Assembly: GCA_021234155.1 (NCBI GenBank)
Contig: JAJEKV010000028.1
Span: forward strand, 3,992,567-4,056,566
DNA from: Isoetes taiwanensis
Lineage: Eukaryota > Streptophyta > Lycopodiopsida > Isoetales > Isoetaceae
DNA length: 64,000 nt
Direction: 5' to 3'
Part shown: one piece after another, positions 1-12,086 of the stretch
Layout: each line of letters begins with the position of its first letter
How positions within the stretch are numbered: position 1 is the first letter of the stretch
Notes under the pieces: model-generated
Databases searched by the model: none
What the model was told of the DNA's origin: nothing
What the model saw: the letters and a program-made list of their open reading frames with translations, nothing else
Translations under genes and position numbers: made by a program

Positions 1-512
1 ACCTGTTTCCATAAAATCTTGTGTTGTAGCTTAAAACACATTCGTTTCAAGAAAAACAACTGTAGCCTGCCACCGAGATAACAGAGTAAACAGATGATAG
101 CAGCCAAACGGGTGCTCCTACATCTGCGAGTACCAATAAACAGTGTTGCAGCTGCATCCAATCTCATGGTTAAGCAAATAAATAGCACCTTTATTTAAAA
201 ATGCGTACCTTTATTTAAAAATACATACTTTCCCAGCCAACATGATACACAGAATTAAGGCACTTCCGAAATGATTTTATGATTGCAATCTACTAAGTGA
301 CAATCAATTAGTTGAACATTACTTTTTAAGCATTGCCAAATAATCTGGAAAAATGTCAAATGCCAACCAGCTGAAATATGGAAAACGTTTCATATGACCC
401 ATCCTGCAAAAAAAGAAGCAGCATGTTACATCGTCTATATATGTGAGATCCGACGTGGAAAACGTGAGCCCGCAAAAATAGCAAAAGACACGTAAGGGGA
501 ACAACAGGAATG

Positions 513-1109
513 CCTGCATACTTTGTCATTTTCCCAATCTCTAGAAACACATCACTGGCATCATGCAAAGCTAGCACGACAGAGCCAACACGAGAAAATC
601 TGCAATGCATTAATTATTGATACCAAAGACACACAACAAGGCAAGAATTTAAAGAAGTATACCTGGCCATAAAAGAAAACACAATCAGAATCACTGTAGC
701 AACATGATGGAGCATGCTCACAACAAAGTCTTTCCTTCTCGTCTCCCAGAAAAGAAGTGCAAATATGCTATAGACATAAAATCCACTTGCAAAGGAGTAT
801 ACTACTTTCAATTTTAACCTGAGATTAAAGAAATCTACATAAGACTAAAATCCAAGCACATTGATCTGGAAAAAGGTACAGGAAGGATTCTCACTTAGCT
901 TTCTGTTCTGGCCATACTTGACTCCCAGGTCCTACCCAAAATTGTTTTGTATCTCTGAACCATGGCTCCTGATATGTAATAAGCACGGCAAAGATTTCGG
1001 CAGATAAATAGTACACAAGTTTCCAACCTGATTCCTTGAACTTCACATGTAATTTCTTTACTTCTTCCTGCTCTGCTTTGCTAAGTTTCTTAAATAAATG
1101 AACGGGCAA
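513..1109 (-). pseudogene. LAG1: LAG1-type ceramide synthase fragment (TLC domain, three exons)
   Basis: Ceramide synthases of the LAG1/LOH family N-acylate sphingoid bases in the ER membrane. Three consecutive exons are readable on the minus strand. The first ends at 895 at a GTGAG donor and holds [12 protein letters not shown] and the [12 protein letters not shown] stretch. The second runs 818 to 663 and carries GFYVYSIFALLFWETRR and a HH pair in SMLHHVATVIL. The third starts at 599 and carries ALHDASDVFLEIGKMTKYAG. Splice phases join exactly (A-K-L-K and M-A-R-F). These blocks are characteristic of the TLC/Lag1p motif. The N-terminal exons are missing upstream, and after KYAG the expected downstream membrane segments cannot be followed, so I call a gene fragment. 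It lies upstream of a Helitron-like 3' end at 3671-3698 and may be a captured fragment, which is inference. Confidence 0.75.
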
Positions 1110-1391
1110 CAGGGAAGGCCGAAAACAGAGCAGACATGAAAATAAATTTGGGTTTCCGGTTAAACAAATTTAGCTTCCGGTTCTGACCTGATAGAGAAGC
1201 TTACCTGATAAGACCTGAAGAAATAGGGTTTGGAAATACAGCTGAAATCTGGCGTTGATGGCCTGCAGTCTGGCGCTGATGATCTTAAACACATGAAAGC
1301 ATGATAAGCCGATCTTTGGAACAAAGTCTGGCGATTAAGCCGATTTTTGGGACAAAGGGGGAAGACTCGAAACAAAGAAAATATGCCTTTC

Positions 1392-1440
1392 CTATGCGCG
1401 CATAGCACATCACGAAAGATTTGCCCATGCGCGCATGGGC
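1392..1440. repeat. Two perfect GCGCGC-centred palindromes
   Basis: CTATGCGCGCATAG occupies 1392-1405 and GCCCATGCGCGCATGGGC occupies 1423-1440. Both are perfect palindromes on the core ATGCGCGCAT, 17 bases apart. A CCTAC-rich stretch follows (about 1440-1560). Confidence 0.8.
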
Positions 1441-3289
1441 ACTACCTACCAGGTCCTTTTCCTACCTACCCATTCTTTTCCACTACCTACTGGTTTTTCT
1501 TTCGACCCTACTAGGTTCTTTTCCTACCCGCCCAATTTTTTCGACAACCTACTAGTTTTAGTTCCGACCCTGTACATGTGCATATATGGACCTCTCTTAA
1601 ACCTGCGATATTTTATGAGCGAAATGATATCTTTTTATTTATCTTTTTACCTCTTCTGCATTAATAAGAAAGTTGCCATGCCATGCACGCATAGCTTGAC
1701 AATTTTTTTTTCTAAATGGCTATGTGCACATAGCATGCTCAGTAACATTTTTAGCGATGGGTATACATGCACAATGTCTTGATGTGTCTTGTTTGTCGCT
1801 TGTCTTGTTTGTCGCACATTTTAGCCTTTAGTTTTGGTCAAGATTCTAGTGGTTCTTCAATTTCTCCATTTTCCAGGTACATCCCAAATTCACCTAAATG
1901 TGATTCTAATTTTACACCTAATTTGGAGGTGTAAAATTAACAAAGCAAAAATTTCCAGTAACTTTGGACCCTAAAATGGGTCACGCAATTGTAAATTGAG
2001 GGCCATTTTTGTAATTGACCCCCTAAAAGTGGCAAAATTTAAGTTTTTTTTAGGGAATCTTTGAAAGATTCTTTTTTGTGGTGCAAATGCAGGTCATTAG
2101 TGCGTTTGCTAGGTCACCTTGTTATAATCTTGAACCTCTTCTTTTGCAGGTTTAACAAGCTTATGCAATGGCAAGGCTCTAATGGAGAAGATCAGTAACG
2201 TTTCCTTTGTGAAAGTTCTAGAGCAGCAGGAAAAGAAAGTTCTAGAGCAGCAGGAAAAGCAAAAGGAAGAAGGAAGAGCAGCAAAGTTATGAGATTAGGT
2301 TAAGGTCCCTCGCAGTTCCAAATTTTTCCTCTAATATCGCCATTTGTTAATATATTGCTTTGCCCAATGTTAGAATGAATATGGCAGAGGCCATTGGATT
2401 CTTTCTGTTGAGAAGAATGTGCACTTAGAAGATGCCATATGTGGCAAAAGTACTTTTAGAAATTCTAATGTTGATATTACTTTTCTACCGACATGGTGGA
2501 TGCTATATCTGTATTCTTGCTTCTATTCCATGTCTTTTGCCTGCATTTACTTCAGTGCACTTAAGGAAAACTGTACCAACGTGCTCCCATGTTTTGATAA
2601 TCACCATATTGCCTTTGAGCCTTTATGAAATTACCAAAATGCCAGTCTTCAATACGTATATTTTATGGGTAGGCATGTGCATATAATCTATGGGTGAAAG
2701 ATGCATGTACATATAATCTACGGTTGGAACAGGCAGTTGGTGCCAGATGTGTACCATCGAGGTTACTAATGTGCCTTGGTTTTATGGTCCCATCCAAGCT
2801 ATGCACACTAAGCACAACAGGTTCACCAGAGCCATGGACATGTTATCTAGCTGAAATATAAAATTAGAAACTGCAAAATAGAGGTGAAAGACTCAACAAG
2901 ATCCAACCATCGAGCAATAATAGTAATAATAATTCCGGTGCTAGGCCGCATCTTAATACTGTGCCATTGTAGATTAGCATGAATCATGCAAAGTTATTTA
3001 TGCTGATATGTGGCACAAGGAAATCTGCCATAGGAATCCATTGGAATTGCTTCAATATTGAGCTTCTAAAATGCATATAATTGCACCACATTGGATCCAT
3101 ACTGAAAAAGAGATTGTGTATGGAATGGCATAAACTTTGCCTCTTTGTTTACAATGAGTTCTTCACAACTTCATCAAGAAGCACTATGGTAGACTATTGC
3201 AATATGTTGTGATTACACTGTTCTATTAAAATATAGAACTATCAAAATATAGAACACATTTAAAGAATAAACTTTTTTTTTTAATACAA
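1441..3289. other. No recognisable gene; small repeats only
   Basis: No conserved protein is seen on either strand. Visible structure: a hairpin with a 12-13 bp perfect stem at 1908-1939 (arms AATTTTACACCT and AGGTGTAAAATT), and a 24-nt direct repeat at 2211-2234 and 2235-2258. In one frame that repeat encodes KVLEQQEK twice, after a TTTTGCAG acceptor-like site near 2150. The short readable exon ends at a stop near 2290 and I cannot identify it. Confidence 0.4.
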
Positions 3290-3505
3290 AATCTAACATG
3301 CAAGGTTCACTATCCATTATGTCAATACATAATCTAACATGCAAGGTCCAATATCCATCTACATAAGCTATGTTGGCTTTCAATTTTTCATGTAAGATGC
3401 AAGGTCCAATATACATCCAGATAAGCTATGTTTTCAATTTTTCATCTAACATGCAAGGTTCAATGTACGTCCACATAAGCTATGCTGGCTTTCAATTTGT
3501 CAGCA
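3290..3505. repeat. Minisatellite of about 50-65 bp units
   Basis: Four diverged tandem units share AACATGCAAGGT, followed by CAATATCCATC and CATAAGCTATG, then GCTTTCAATTTTTCA. The phase slips because units differ in length. The array lies about 170 bp before the Helitron-like 3' terminus at 3671 and could belong to the same element. Confidence 0.7.
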
Positions 3506-3670
3506 TAGACATGGACATTTAATATAACTAAAGATGTGGGAAGCCAAGACATGGTAGCCCCAAAAACATATAAGCCAATGCACTTATCGAAGACAATTTC
3601 CAAATTGCATATAGATAACTCTGTACATTTAATAAATCTAGCCAAAACATGTATAGGCTCTCAAGCAACA

Positions 3671-3698
3671 CCCAGCAACGCTGGGCACCATTACTAGT
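3671..3698 (+). mobile_element. Helitron-type 3' terminus
   Basis: CCCAGCAACGCTGGG (3671-3685) folds into a perfect 6-bp hairpin and is followed nine bases later by CTAG and a T (3694-3698). A short hairpin, a gap of about 10 bases, then CTRR with a host T is the canonical Helitron 3' end. The same sequence with few changes recurs at 40035-40063, where the element boundary is independently confirmed. The 5' end of this copy was not found and may lie outside the window. The right flank is LINE sequence. Confidence 0.7.
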
Positions 3699-3699
3699 T

Positions 3700-4705
3700 A
3701 CCCATAATGCCCACGATCTGACAATATGAAAAGCGCTGCATTTTGGGACTGACCACTCTGCTGGATACAATCTAGGAGAAGGTTGCTAGTCCCTAATGCA
3801 CTGTTAAACATATCCACATATCATACCCACACAACTTGCAGGTCCGTGCACTCTACTAGGCAGTGTTCCAAAGATTCTTCCAATCTTGCATAGTGGACTG
3901 AGTGGGCTCGCATCGTGCCTGAATTTGGACACCTTACTATTTATTATAGGGGCCATGTGGACCACTTGCCATAATAATGAATTCACTCGCAGTTTCATCC
4001 ACGTACCTCTCCACATTCCTTTCAGTTGTATATCAATGACTTGCACATTCCATTGTGCTGGTAACGATATAGTTCCTTTTATTTTTAAACACTTGTAAGC
4101 TGATTTCACAAATGATCCCACCTGTAAAGACTGGTCATGGCTCCAAGGTTTCTTGCTCGTACAATTAATGTCGACTGGTAGACTCGCAGCAATACATTCC
4201 CATATTGCCTTGTCCCTGCTCTGAAGGCCAAAATTCTACTTGAAGACTATCCATTCCATTAATTGGTTGTCGTCATACCATGTTGCACATGAATCTATGC
4301 CACAATTGATCCACCTTCTTACCACTAACGTCAACTGATATAGCCAGCGAACCATTCTTGTTCGGTACTTGACTGCAATCCATCTTGGCGGAGTGCTACT
4401 CGCATCGCAATTATCGAAATCTAACTTGAACAGCTTTTTCACCACATTCCATGCGGAGATGAGTCCTCTCAGGAATGGGGAAGCCTCGGTACTAGGTTTA
4501 AGGCCGTAAAAGAGAGATCATGGAAGAGATATCTGTGCTGATACCTTAGAGTGCTTCTAGGAAAACAACATGGCCTGCACTACGAGTTGAAGGTCTGGTC
4601 ACTTCATTTTTTCCTCTAGAATATTCCACATGAATTTAGCTACAAGTATTTTGCTTTTGTGAGGTTAAATCAATCATGTCTATTCCTCCTTCTTCCTTAT
4701 CTCTT
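3700..4705 (-). mobile_element. Old L1-type LINE, 3' half of ORF2
   Basis: Decayed minus-strand coding for the region downstream of a LINE reverse transcriptase. Around 4236-4445 it includes CGIDSCATWYDDNQLMEW, matching AGINTIAAWYESDHLMSW in the younger LINE at about 5940. Around 3804-4121 is the zf-RVT-like tail (MWRGTWMKLRVNSLLWQVVH, then Cys residues). Stops and frameshifts are frequent. Its upstream part continues at 10669-11260; the two pieces were separated by the insertions at 4706-5027 and 5055-10668. Confidence 0.75.
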
Positions 4706-5027
4706 GGGTAAAAGCATGTTAGGGTGTACCACTTTTGGAACCTGCAAAAGTACATACACTAGGTACTTCAGAATTGGGTACTTTCTCATTTTTCTTTTCA
4801 TTAAAACTAATACAAAATTCCAAAATAAAAGTCAAGGACGTGTTAATATTCAAAGTTAAGATAAAGATAATCCTATCGGAGACCAATACATGTATAAAAA
4901 ATTCTAAGACATACCTTATATTGAGATATTACATAGGTACCCAGTACCCAGTCCTGGCTACCTTTTTAGGTACTTTTTTGGTCACTAAATAATACTTTTT
5001 AAGGGACACCCTAACATGCTTTTACCC
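4706..5027. mobile_element. 322-bp MITE, TIR GGGTAAAAGCATG, 4-bp TSD
   Basis: The ends are a perfect 22-bp terminal inverted repeat beginning GGGTAAAAGCATGTTAGGG. The element is flanked by TCTT at 4702-4705 and 5028-5031. The interior is AT-rich with no coding capacity. It sits in the old LINE; removing it and the adjacent young LINE rejoins a readable KIAW...EEGGI LINE stretch. It shares its terminal pattern and 4-bp duplication with the element at 47217-47496. Confidence 0.85.
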
Positions 5028-5309
5028 TCTTTTACATTTCTACCATGCTATTTTTTTTTATTTTTTTTTTTTTTGAAGGACGTCAAGCTTTATTCACCAA
5101 CTAGAAACCAGAGCAACATAAATGCAAAGACAGGATTATAACCCCAGTGGACAAACCGATCCAACTGAGCACAACCACCTGCCTATGCAAAAGAATGAAT
5201 CAAGGTAAGTATGCGGATCGGTTATTTCTTCTCTTGATCAAGAGAAGAACAATTGTAAGCCATAACAATTTTATCTTGCGCCCATTGAAGAACAACCTCA
5301 TCTGGCAGA

Positions 5310-8300
5310 TATCTATGCCCTTAAAGATAAACAACCTCCTTCTCTTCCGGATTGACCATAAAAGCCACCACATGCGAGATGAAAAGCTCGTTTAGTTGTT
5401 TGGGCCAAGCATCGATATAGATAGCAAGCAAAATTTGTGGCTAGATCGAGACGTGCCAAAAGGGTCAACAACCAAGACCATGCCTGCCGAAGCCTCTCAC
5501 ACAAGAAAAAACAATGCTCAATACTCTCAACCCTTTGCTGGCATAAAGGGCAGAGCTCTGAAATCCGATTATCCATTTTATGGACTAACCTGTTGACTCT
5601 GAGGCATCTATGGATCACTTGCCACCACAAAACTACTACTTTGGGGTGAAGCAGCTTATCCCATACCCATATCCAAACACTTTTCCATTGTGGCTGAGGG
5701 ACCTGAAGATGCCATCTATTAGATGGAGGCGGGATTTCGAATGCACAAGCAATTTATACACGAAGACAAAACCGCCACTGGGCCGGATATCCCGATGGCA
5801 ACCCCATATGACTACCTCAATCAGGGACCGTAATCCGTGGCAACAATGCAAAGAATATGATTCCGTTACTCTTCCCCCATCGTACAACAAGAACTTTGTT
5901 CTAAATGCTTCCCATGACATGAGATGATCAGACTCATACCAAGCTGCAATAGTATTGATACCAGCTGCTACCCATCGTCGTTGTGTCTTTGGATGAACAA
6001 CCACACTTAGAGGCACATTCTCTGGAGTGTCCTGCAAAGGAATCCACCAGCATGGAGTGGACAACTGAAGACATGCCTCAGGATTAATATGGAAAAGAGA
6101 CCCGACGGTGTCCCAAGTCGCAAGCAACCCCTTTAAAGGGAGAAGCATTAGGATACGGATGCATATGATAAAGCAAAGCCCAAGGAAGGAGGGGCTTAAT
6201 GGAGGCCTTATGAAATGGGAGACAATGCTGAATCGACTGCACCAACAACCTCAGGCCAGGAGAATCATCCTTACCAATGAAAATCCTCCAAATGAACTTT
6301 GATATCATCACCTTGCTTTGGAGGTGAAAATCCAACATACCAAGACCACCAGCTGCCTTAGGTCTAATGCATTTCGCCCAAGCTACCTTGACCACTGCTC
6401 CTAACTCATTTCCACCCCAAATAAAATTTCGACGATCACGACAATCTCCTCCATCTTACATCATGGAGCTAGTAAAGCGACGCCATGTAGACATGAGTAT
6501 TACTAAGAACACATTTAGCCACAAAGATTCTACCGGGCATGGACCGGTTTAGTCGTATTCCACCAAAACAAGTGCTTTTGCAACCCACTAATGATTTCAT
6601 CCCAAGCATCTCAAGCGAGACATGAATTCCAACCGGGATACCAAGCAACTTTGTGGTATTGCCATGCGTAAGAATCTTCCAAGGATAGTCCAAAATACGA
6701 GGGGGGATGGGACTGTCCAACGTCCCACAAAGTTGTACATTTTGCCACCCTACAAGAACTCCTGATGCTAAGGAGAATGTGTCTAATAATAGCTTAGCAT
6801 TACGAAGATTCTCAGCCTCGGCAATTAGGAACAAAAAAGTGTCATCGGCATATTGGTTACATACCTCTTGAGAACCATCGTCCATTGGGAGGCCTTGAAT
6901 AACGCCATCTTGGGTAGCCACGGAGAAGAGCCGGACAAGACTTCTGCCACAATTGTGAAAAAGCAAAGGGTGCTAAGGGACAACCCCAATTCCTCTACCC
7001 ACTACAAAAATATCCGATGGCTCGCCTACGAAAAGGACAAGATGATCCGGCTGATGTATGGAGCTTCATGACATTCCTTGTGAATGACTCCCCAAACCCA
7101 AGTGCAAGAAGACACTTCTCCAAGAAGCCCCAATCAACACTATCGTAGGCTTTAGCAAAATCAAGCTTAAGATACACTGCTCTATGACCCTGTAACCGGG
7201 CCCAATATATTCCTTCATATGCAGCAGCCACGTTGTTGAGAATACAACGACGAGGGAGAAAGCCAGATTGTGTTGACGAGATAGCGTCAGCCAAGATGTC
7301 TCGGACTCTTTCTGCCAATGTCTTAGCAAAGATCTTGTACACAGAGGAAAGCAATGTAATAGGTCACAAATCGAAATAGTCTTGGGTTCCTTGTTCTTTG
7401 GAATGAGAGAGATACAACCTCAGATTCAAAATCTTATCAAGGCTCCTAAATCTCAAAACTCACAAAAGGCATCATATATGTCATCCTCCAACCAAATCCA
7501 AAGACTTCTTCGAAAGAATTCAATAGGAAAGCCATCAAGACCCGGGCATTTATCCCTTTTCAAGAGAGCCACAAATGCTTTTAAGTCCTCCTTCACAATA
7601 TTAGACTCAAGAAGCAACCTCTCGCTCTTGTAAACAATGCGACGCACCTTAGTCAACACACGACCAATTGCATGTCCTTCCGAAGGGCAATGGGTGTCGT
7701 GCAAAGAATGAAGAAAAGTGATGATGAAGATCTTGCTTAAGATTCACCGGATCGGAGATAAGAGCACCATCCGGCAGCACCAAAGAATGTATAGAAGTGG
7801 CGAGTTTCCTTCTTCTTGCAGCCGCAAAGAACCGGTTACATCTATCACCGCCCTTGAACCATCGCAACCCTCGCCTTCACTTTGGCTTCGTGAACTTTTT
7901 ACGTCTCTATAGCCTTGATCCGAGATAATAACTCCTTTTCTCTCGACTCCATTAGTATGGCCGATGGCTGAGTACTTCTAATTCACTGGTACAATCACGG
8001 TAATAGCCCTCTAGCTTCAAAGCAGCTCGACTCTCCCATATTCTTTTGCAAATGACTTCACCGGCAGACAACGCCGCAACAACCCGCAACATGCCCCCTA
8101 CGAGGTGAGAAGGCCGAGACCAAGCCCGACTACAGCCAAACTTTGAACTCATCATCCTCCGTGTACTTGCAATTGCTTAAAGTAGGTCCCGGTAGGTTAG
8201 ATGACAATTAGCCACATCATTAGTTAGAAGTTGTGGATTATGATCGCATGAGCTATCCGTAAGATTTGAGCGACGAAAAACCGCTAGCCGAAGCAGGTAC

Positions 8301-8924
8301 AAGTATTAAAGTATCCTCTATCATGCCTTGCATAAGCTCTGCCCAAATCTGTCCAACCATTACACCACGTAAAGGGCTGATCACCATCAATCTCCATAAG
8401 CCGACCATCATGTAAAAGGCGTAGCCATTGCTCGCCGAATCCTTGCACCACTTCGCAGCGACCACTTCTATCTCTTTCCAACTTCGACCATATTGAAGTC
8501 GCCAACGAAAGCAACCATGCAACATTTTGTCCAAGCTGGAGAACTTTACTCCTCAGAGTTGCCCACAAAGCACCACGCTGACGAGGTCTATTATGAGCAT
8601 ACACATTTATCAAACCCCATTCTTGGCCCTTATCTTTCCATTTGATTATCCAATCCACCGAACCCTATCTGTTTGAGTAAAAGTGACATCCACAGATGAC
8701 TTCCATGCAGTAAGCACACCAGCCTTAGATGCATCAGCAGCAGACACCAAGACATTATAGTCCCGTCCAAATACATTAGCTACTTTATGTACATCACCGC
8801 GGCGGCATTTATGCTCTTGGAGGCAACAAAAGGTCGTAGAAAACTTAGACAGGTAAAGAGACAACCTGCTTCTTTTACTTGGGGAAGAAGCCACTCCCCT
8901 CACATTCCAAGACAACAGGTTCAT
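5310..8924 (-). pseudogene. LINE ORF2: endonuclease and reverse transcriptase, frame-broken
   Basis: ORF2 starts at 8924 with MNLLSWNVRGVASS, the N-terminal motif of apurinic-type LINE endonucleases, followed by CCLQEHKC, which holds the catalytic Q-E pair. The endonuclease continues to about 8284 (GLINVYAHN). The linker and RT follow: GDRCNRFFAAA near 7850, FARHPLPFG, CPGLDGFPIEFF near 7540, QSGFLPRRCILNN and LKLDFAKAYDSVDW near 7150-7260, and the catalytic YADD at 6841-6852. The C-terminal Cys-rich zf-RVT tail (CPLCQQRVESIEHCFFLC) is near 5500-5560. Motif order is complete, but at least five frame changes break it. Close motif retention suggests a recent insertion. Confidence 0.85.
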
Positions 8925-9029
8925 GTGGCCAAAATATTATGCTCCACCTCCATACCAATAGAGCCAGCCTCAACCATGTCCATCTCGCATGGTTCTGAAG
9001 GGAGGTCAGCCCACCTCGTCCTGGAAATT

Positions 9030-9190
9030 GGCAAGGGGGAGCCTCCTCTCTGTTCCACCCTTCCATTGTTTTGTTCAGCACTTGGTGAGGGAGAGCCTCC
9101 TCTCTGCTCTACCCCCCCATTATTTTGTTGGGTAACTGGCAAGGGAGAGCCTCCTCTCTGCTCCACCCTTCCATGCAAATTATCAGAATC
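9030..9190 (-). repeat. Three in-frame repeats GRVEQRGGSP between ORF1 and ORF2
   Basis: In the minus frame of 8921-9247 the peptide unit VEQRGGSPLP or a close variant occurs three times, separated by Q/N-rich spacers, from DNA units of about 55-60 bp. The repeat lies just upstream of the endonuclease start at 8924. Confidence 0.75.
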
Positions 9191-9249
9191 GCTCATGACA
9201 TGTGACACATGTTGACTAGCCTTATTAAAATTGCAGCTCTTTTCCAATT

Positions 9250-10634
9250 AACATTTGTCCATCCCTCTTGGGCATTTTCATGATGTTCTTGAACACTTTC
9301 ATGCCGCTCTTGCAATTCCTGGATCTTACAGAACTTAGCCCTAGCATCCTCTTCAAAAAGCGGAGTATGCACAATCTTACGTGGGATAGTGGTTTTAGCA
9401 AACAGATGGAGTAGCAACAACGAGGTCGCAAAGAGTATTGGCGTAAGGGACAACAGAGGGTAATGGAGACACAAATGCAGGTAGGAGGCAATGAGGAAGA
9501 AGGGACCATTGCAGGGCGATCTCTTTTAGCACGAAAATTTGCAAATAAAGCAAGTTGAGGAAATAAATCAGCAAGTGAGGGCCATTGAGCAACCGCAAAG
9601 CATACTCGAAAAGATAGGGCCACTTTTCACAACCACACGGTCAGGAAGACCGCGACCAGAAGGAAGAGAAACACAAATTTTAGCACCATCAACAATAGAA
9701 TGGGCCAGATGAGTACCCAGACCATTAGCAATACTGATAAGAAACTCCCAAGCACCAAGAGATCAGGGAGGAAGATTAGGAATAGAAAACCAACATGGCA
9801 TCCTAAGAGCAGGAGTCATACCAGGAGAAAATCCAGGCGAGTAAGGCTGGTACAAAATATAATCACTCCACATTGGGTCCACACCACGTGCCACCAGTTG
9901 CTCAACAGCCACAGCATCATCAAAAACGATCAAAAAGAACTTCTTATCCAACATTTAAAAAGTACGATAAGGTGGCAACCCTAATCTCCGAAGATGACCA
10001 GTCAACCAATAGCCAAGCTTCCTACTATCAAGAAATGCTCCAGTATATTGACCAACCACACTAAACGACAACAAGTTACTAATACACTTCTTGTGTAAGT
10101 CATGATCAATCTCGACCACATTGTACCCAGACGCTTGAAGAGTATTCTTACACATTTCAGTGATAGAAGACTTCAAATGTAAGGTAACTGAAGTTCCAAC
10201 TGTGTCTCCTTTGCTCGCAACTCACCCAAAAAAGATTACTAAGATCTCTTTTTATTATCCTGAATCATCACATCAATAGCTGTAGCAACACGCCCAGCAG
10301 ACGTAGTTGAAGACAAGTCCTTCTTGATCCAATCACTAAAGCGCTCCCTGCTAGCATTTACTCCAGAAGTTGAGGACCTCCAAGGAAGTGGACGGGACTG
10401 ATCTTTGTTAGAATTGACACCCGCTGGCGCCGAGGCACCATCCACAGAAGCATTACCGCTATTCAAAGCACTTGTACTCTTCGGTGCACCAGCTGGGGGT
10501 GCCAAAACAGGAAAATCAGCATCTTGAAAGACATTCTCACTATAAGCCAAAGGGTTAACATGCAATGCCAAATTTGCCCCCTGCACCGGCATGGATACAG
10601 GAGGTTTTGCAGGCAGCTTGGAAGTTGACGCCAT
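9250..10634 (-). pseudogene. LINE ORF1 (nucleic-acid-binding type), frame-broken
   Basis: The reading starts at MASTSKLPAKPPVSMPVQG (10634) and goes through a Pro/Ser/Ala-rich segment. A second piece at 10176-9763 reads HDLHKKCISNLLSFSVVGQY, then LLDSRKLGYWLTGHLRRLGL-like and KKFFLIVFDDAVAVEQLVARG stretches. This fits the RNA-binding-like domain usual in plant L1 ORF1 (DUF4283-type), assigned from family knowledge. Several stops and shifts separate the pieces. It lies upstream of ORF2, as expected. Confidence 0.55.
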
Positions 10635-10668
10635 AGAGCCGAAACTGTCAGGGCCGAAACTGTCAGGG

Positions 10669-11260
10669 TTCTACCATGCTATTTTCACTAGCGCTCCTTC
10701 TTTGTTCCCTCCCCATATGAAGTTCCTGATTGTCCCGTCCATTTCTTTTACTTTCTCTGATGGAGCTCTAAGGAGAGACGAAACATAGATGTGAGTGTTG
10801 CACAATACGTGATTCGCAACTATGATCCTCCTAGCCATTGATAATTTTGCCACTTTCCACCAATTGAGATGTTTTTGTAATCCTAAAATCATCTCATCCC
10901 ACACTTATGTTGTAGATAAATTAATTCCCACTGGTTTCCCAGAAGATTAGAATACTCTCCTTCTGGTACGATTTTCCACAGGAGGCGTTGTAAACAACTA
11001 GGATGTGGTCCTTCCCAGGCCCATTGTGCAGAACATTTTTTCCAGTTAATGAGGCACCCTGACGCCATATATAGAAAAAGTATCTAACAGCTGACTAGCA
11101 GTTTTTAAATTCCTCTCCTTAGCTATAGAAATAGGAAAGAATCGTCCGCATGAAAGCAATTCATTGTTCTCCACGATTGCAAATATGCGAATGATTATGA
11201 CGGCTCGTGATGATAGTTCCATAAATGGCATAACTACAACTTTTCTTCCTCATGTCATTC
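10669..11260 (-). mobile_element. Old L1-type LINE, RT part upstream of the young LINE
   Basis: The minus frame 10904-10671 reads a thumb-like RT segment with MARRIIVANHVLCNTHIYVS and NFIWGGNKEGALVKIAW. It is homologous to the younger LINE at 6469-6600 and stops exactly at the young insertion. The piece at 11231-11046 has KERNLKTASQLLDTFS, as found just after the RT catalytic motif in this family. It continues in 3700-4705. Confidence 0.75.
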
Positions 11261-12081
11261 ATATGTAGCAGAGCTTTCTCTTATTTAGGTAAGATCAAGA
11301 CACTTGTAACACCTAAGTTGTATGAATGTCTAATAAGTTATGTTTAATGTTTCGTATAAAAGACACGTTCTAAATAAACATCTAAATTGTTCATGTACAT
11401 CCTTTAAAATTGCACTGTGAAAACTTTAGAACCTTGAATCATTTGAATCATCATTGAGAGAAATAAGAGAGATAATAGACGAATTGCTATGTTGTTGATG
11501 TGGAGATTATGTTCACATTTATGAAATATTATAATTTGCTACTTGAAAATAATCAACTAAGAATATAGAACCTCCAAATCATATAAGAGCAAATGGTTCC
11601 ATAGCATTGGCTTCTAAAACTTCTTGTGCTTGGGCACCTCTATATTATGGAATAGTTACTTATCTTGAATAACGACATTCATAGGAAAACAAAATTAATA
11701 AGCAAAGAAACATAGAGTTGCAAATCATGGATGCAAGAATATGAAAATGAAGGCCAGCATTGTTAAAGCTCTTATCAAACTCAAAAGGTTAGAAATGCAC
11801 ATGAGATAATGTGAAAATGGAATTCACTAAACAAAACACCAATAGCAAATTGTAACAGTATTGTAGAATAATCACATCCGCATCTTCTTAGGTGATGATG
11901 AAATGGACATTAACAATGTGTTTCCAGAAGATAGCCCTTCGAGGAGTCAACATCTTGTTATTTTTTTAACCACTAGAGTTGGATAGCCATTAAAATTTTT
12001 GAAATCGCTGGCCAAACTCTAATCAGGTACATGTTTGAAAGATACGGCCCCATCTACAAGTAGATAATTGCATCAGAGATA
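11261..12081. other. AT-rich DNA without a recognisable gene
   Basis: No conserved reading frame. The segment is the left flank of the Copia element starting at 12087; its last five bases CTATT (12082-12086) are the target-site copy. Confidence 0.5.
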
Positions 12082-12086
12082 CTATT

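Larger units (their letters stand above)
5055..10668 (-). mobile_element. Full-length young L1-type LINE with 17-bp TSD
   Basis: A non-LTR retrotransposon on the minus strand. TTCTACCATGCTATTTT is present at 5038-5054 and 10669-10685 and is the target duplication. A T-rich tract at 5051-5074 is the poly(A) tail seen from the other strand. The element has ORF1 (about 10634 down to 9250) and ORF2 (8924 down to about 5310). At its 5' end GCCGAAACTGTCAGG occurs twice in tandem just inside 10668. It landed inside the RT domain of an older LINE of the same family and orientation. Both ORFs have frameshifts, so it is now defective. Confidence 0.9.
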
